64,000 nt of DNA from Roseithermus sacchariphilus (GTDB lineage Bacteria > Bacteroidota > Rhodothermia > Rhodothermales > MEBIC09517). Shown piece after piece: positions 62,959-64,000 of the stretch (position 1 is its first letter; each line of letters opens with the position of its first letter). The DNA lies in assembly GCA_003285105.1 (NCBI GenBank), contig CP030158.1, forward strand, positions 1,526,501 to 1,590,500, read 5' to 3'. The notes beneath the pieces were generated by a model. It saw nothing but the letters and a program-made list of their open reading frames with translations, was not told the DNA's origin and searched no databases. A program made the translations under genes and the position numbers.

Positions 62959-64000
62959 TCACTTCAGCAGCGTCATCACCCGCGTCTGGCGTCCGCTCGG
63001 CGTTTCGAGCGTGTAGAGGTACGTGCCGCTGCCGACGAGCGCCCCCGCGTCGTTGCGGCTGTCCCACTCGACGCGGTACAGGCCGGCCGGCTGGGTTTCG
63101 CCGTGGACGAGCGTGCGCACGAGCTGGCCCATCACGTTGTAGATCCTCAGCGTGACCGGCTCGGCGGTCGGCAGCGTGTACTCGATCGTCGTCGTCGGGT
63201 TGAACGGGTTGGGGTAGTTCTGCCGGAGGGCGAAGGCCTGCGGCGTCTCGTCGATCGGCTCGATGGGAGTGGCCATGCCGGTGTACTCGACGATCATGAT
63301 GAGGGCCTGGCCCTCGTCCGAGGCGTAGAGGTTCGTGAGCACGACTTCGTTGTAGCCGTCGCCGTCGAGGTCGTCCGTGATGCGCATCGGGTAGTAGCGT
63401 TCGACGCTGCCGCCCTCGCTGTTGACGAGGATGGACCAGGTGTAGCTGGTCGAGTCGGCCGGGTTGCCCGTGCCGTTGTATTCGATGCGGGAGACCTTCT
63501 CGCTCGTGCCGTGGCTGGCAACGATGTCCAGCAGCCCGTCGCCGTCGAGGTCGCCAATGTGGCCGCCCCGGGCCCGGGCCGTTTCGTCGAACGTGCCGAC
63601 GACGGCGAACGCCTCGCCGGTCAGCGTGGAGACGTCGTCCAGGTCGTCCAGGAAGTAGAGCTTGCCGTCGGTGAGCGGGTAGATCAGCTCGAGCCGTTCG
63701 TCCCCGTCGATGTCGTGGAACAGGAAGTCGTGGCTGTTGAAGGAGCCGGGGTCATCCGCTTCGATGTAGTTGTTGATCTCGGCCTGGAGGGCGTAGGTGT
63801 CCGGGCCGGTGGCCTCGAAAACGGCCAGGCTGAACTGGTCCCACGTGTTGACCCAGATCTCGTTGCGGCCGTCGTTGTCGAAGTCGGCCACGTCCACGTC
63901 ATAGACGCCGCCGCCGCCGAGGACGTCCTCGCCCGCCTCGAACTCGATGGTGAAGGTGGCGAAGGCATCGAGCCCGGCATCGGGGGCGATGACGACGAGC
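62959..64000 (-). CDS. FG-GAP/VCBS secreted T9SS protein, 5' end outside window
   Basis: The frame is open to the window edge, so the start lies beyond 64000; about 346 residues are seen. FG-GAP/VCBS repeats with calcium-type D-x-D-x-D-G motifs: ADFDNDGRNEIW, GDLDGDGLLDIV, DDLDGDGYNEVV. The last 80 residues are a T9SS sorting domain (NYPNPFNPTTTIEY, VMGQLV, GTYLYTLET). Such proteins are beta-propeller adhesins or sensors. An apparent start inside the frame is a GTG (Val) codon and not a real start. Confidence 0.9.
   Translation of the reverse strand, partial: LVVIAPDAGLDAFATFTIEFEAGEDVLGGGGVYDVDVADFDNDGRNEIWVNTWDQFSLAVFEATGPDTYALQAEINNYIEADDPGSFNSHDFLFHDIDGDERLELIYPLTDGKLYFLDDLDDVSTLTGEAFAVVGTFDETARARGGHIGDLDGDGLLDIVASHGTSEKVSRIEYNGTGNPADSTSYTWSILVNSEGGSVERYYPMRITDDLDGDGYNEVVLTNLYASDEGQALIMIVEYTGMATPIEPIDETPQAFALRQNYPNPFNPTTTIEYTLPTAEPVTLRIYNVMGQLVRTLVHGETQPAGLYRVEWDSRNDAGALVGSGTYLYTLETPSGRQTRVMTLLK

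Noticed and set aside
62959-63897. Start codon of the FG-GAP protein at 63897
   Set aside because: The codon is an internal GTG (Val) and the frame stays open to the window edge.

Overview
The window is about 64 kb of very GC-rich bacterial chromosome. It most resembles a member of the Rhodothermota (Rhodothermales, Bacteroidota/Chlorobiota side of the tree). Four proteins end in a type IX secretion (Por) sorting domain of the Y-P-N-P-F-N-P type or a close variant. There are several signal-peptide outer-membrane barrels, two ECF sigma factors of the PF07638/TIGR02999 kind, an NAD biosynthesis PncB, a YqgE homologue and a C39-peptidase ABC exporter. The organism call is inference from gene content; no rRNA, tRNA or CRISPR array was found.

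Layout. 1-4 kb: end of a T9SS-sorted protein, then an outer-membrane barrel and a HIT hydrolase on the minus strand. 4.2-6.6 kb: a compact tetrahydropterin-like group (a 6-pyruvoyl-tetrahydropterin synthase that looks like the animal enzyme, GTP cyclohydrolase I, and a sepiapterin-reductase-like SDR). 6.7-13.3 kb: a degenerate M23-like cell-wall protein, an unknown two-domain protein, an acyl-CoA carboxylase carboxyltransferase and an MltD-like transglycosylase with four LysM domains, closed by a strong terminator. 13.5-15.9 kb: a three-gene operon ending in a GvpF/GvpL-family protein; all three products share one N-terminal helical module and no GvpA is present. A 160-bp palindromic MITE-like element sits exactly on the stop codon of the last gene. 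16.5-21.5 kb: gltA-sdhCDAB on the minus strand. 22.2-29.3 kb: an RNase E/G, an outer-membrane protein, an MBL hydrolase, AroQ, MurJ and a YdjM-like membrane protein. 29.4-34.8 kb: a lipoprotein, a secreted T9SS metalloprotease-like protein, YqgE and PncB.

34.8-40 kb is the most obviously disturbed segment. A HlyD adaptor and a C39-peptidase ABC exporter, which should be neighbours, are separated by an IS605/IS1341-type TnpB element whose right end supplies the exporter's stop codon. 40-49 kb holds an ECF sigma factor, a BFD-like ferredoxin, a PIG-L deacetylase, a PhoB/PhoR-like two-component pair preceded by a 19-bp tandem repeat and followed by an 8-copy 12-bp minisatellite, a MarR regulator, a YhhQ-type transporter, a branched-chain aminotransferase, a glycosyltransferase and a GNAT. 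49-64 kb holds an M1 aminopeptidase overlapping a MoxR/ChlI-like ATPase, a DUF2726-like protein, a Ser/Thr kinase-TPR protein with its ECF sigma factor, OsmC, a serine carboxypeptidase, a Tat-dependent sugar-isomerase-like lipoprotein, a class V aminotransferase and the 3' part of an FG-GAP T9SS protein.

Recurring theme: short tandem duplications (12, 14, 15, 19 and 30 bp units) and a dispersed CAGCC-type low-complexity repeat occur in many gaps and in several genes, suggesting frequent slipped-strand duplication. The best candidates for something undescribed are the GvpF/L triad with its shared helical module and the split C39/HlyD exporter with its TnpB insertion; the pterin group is a biochemical surprise worth testing.
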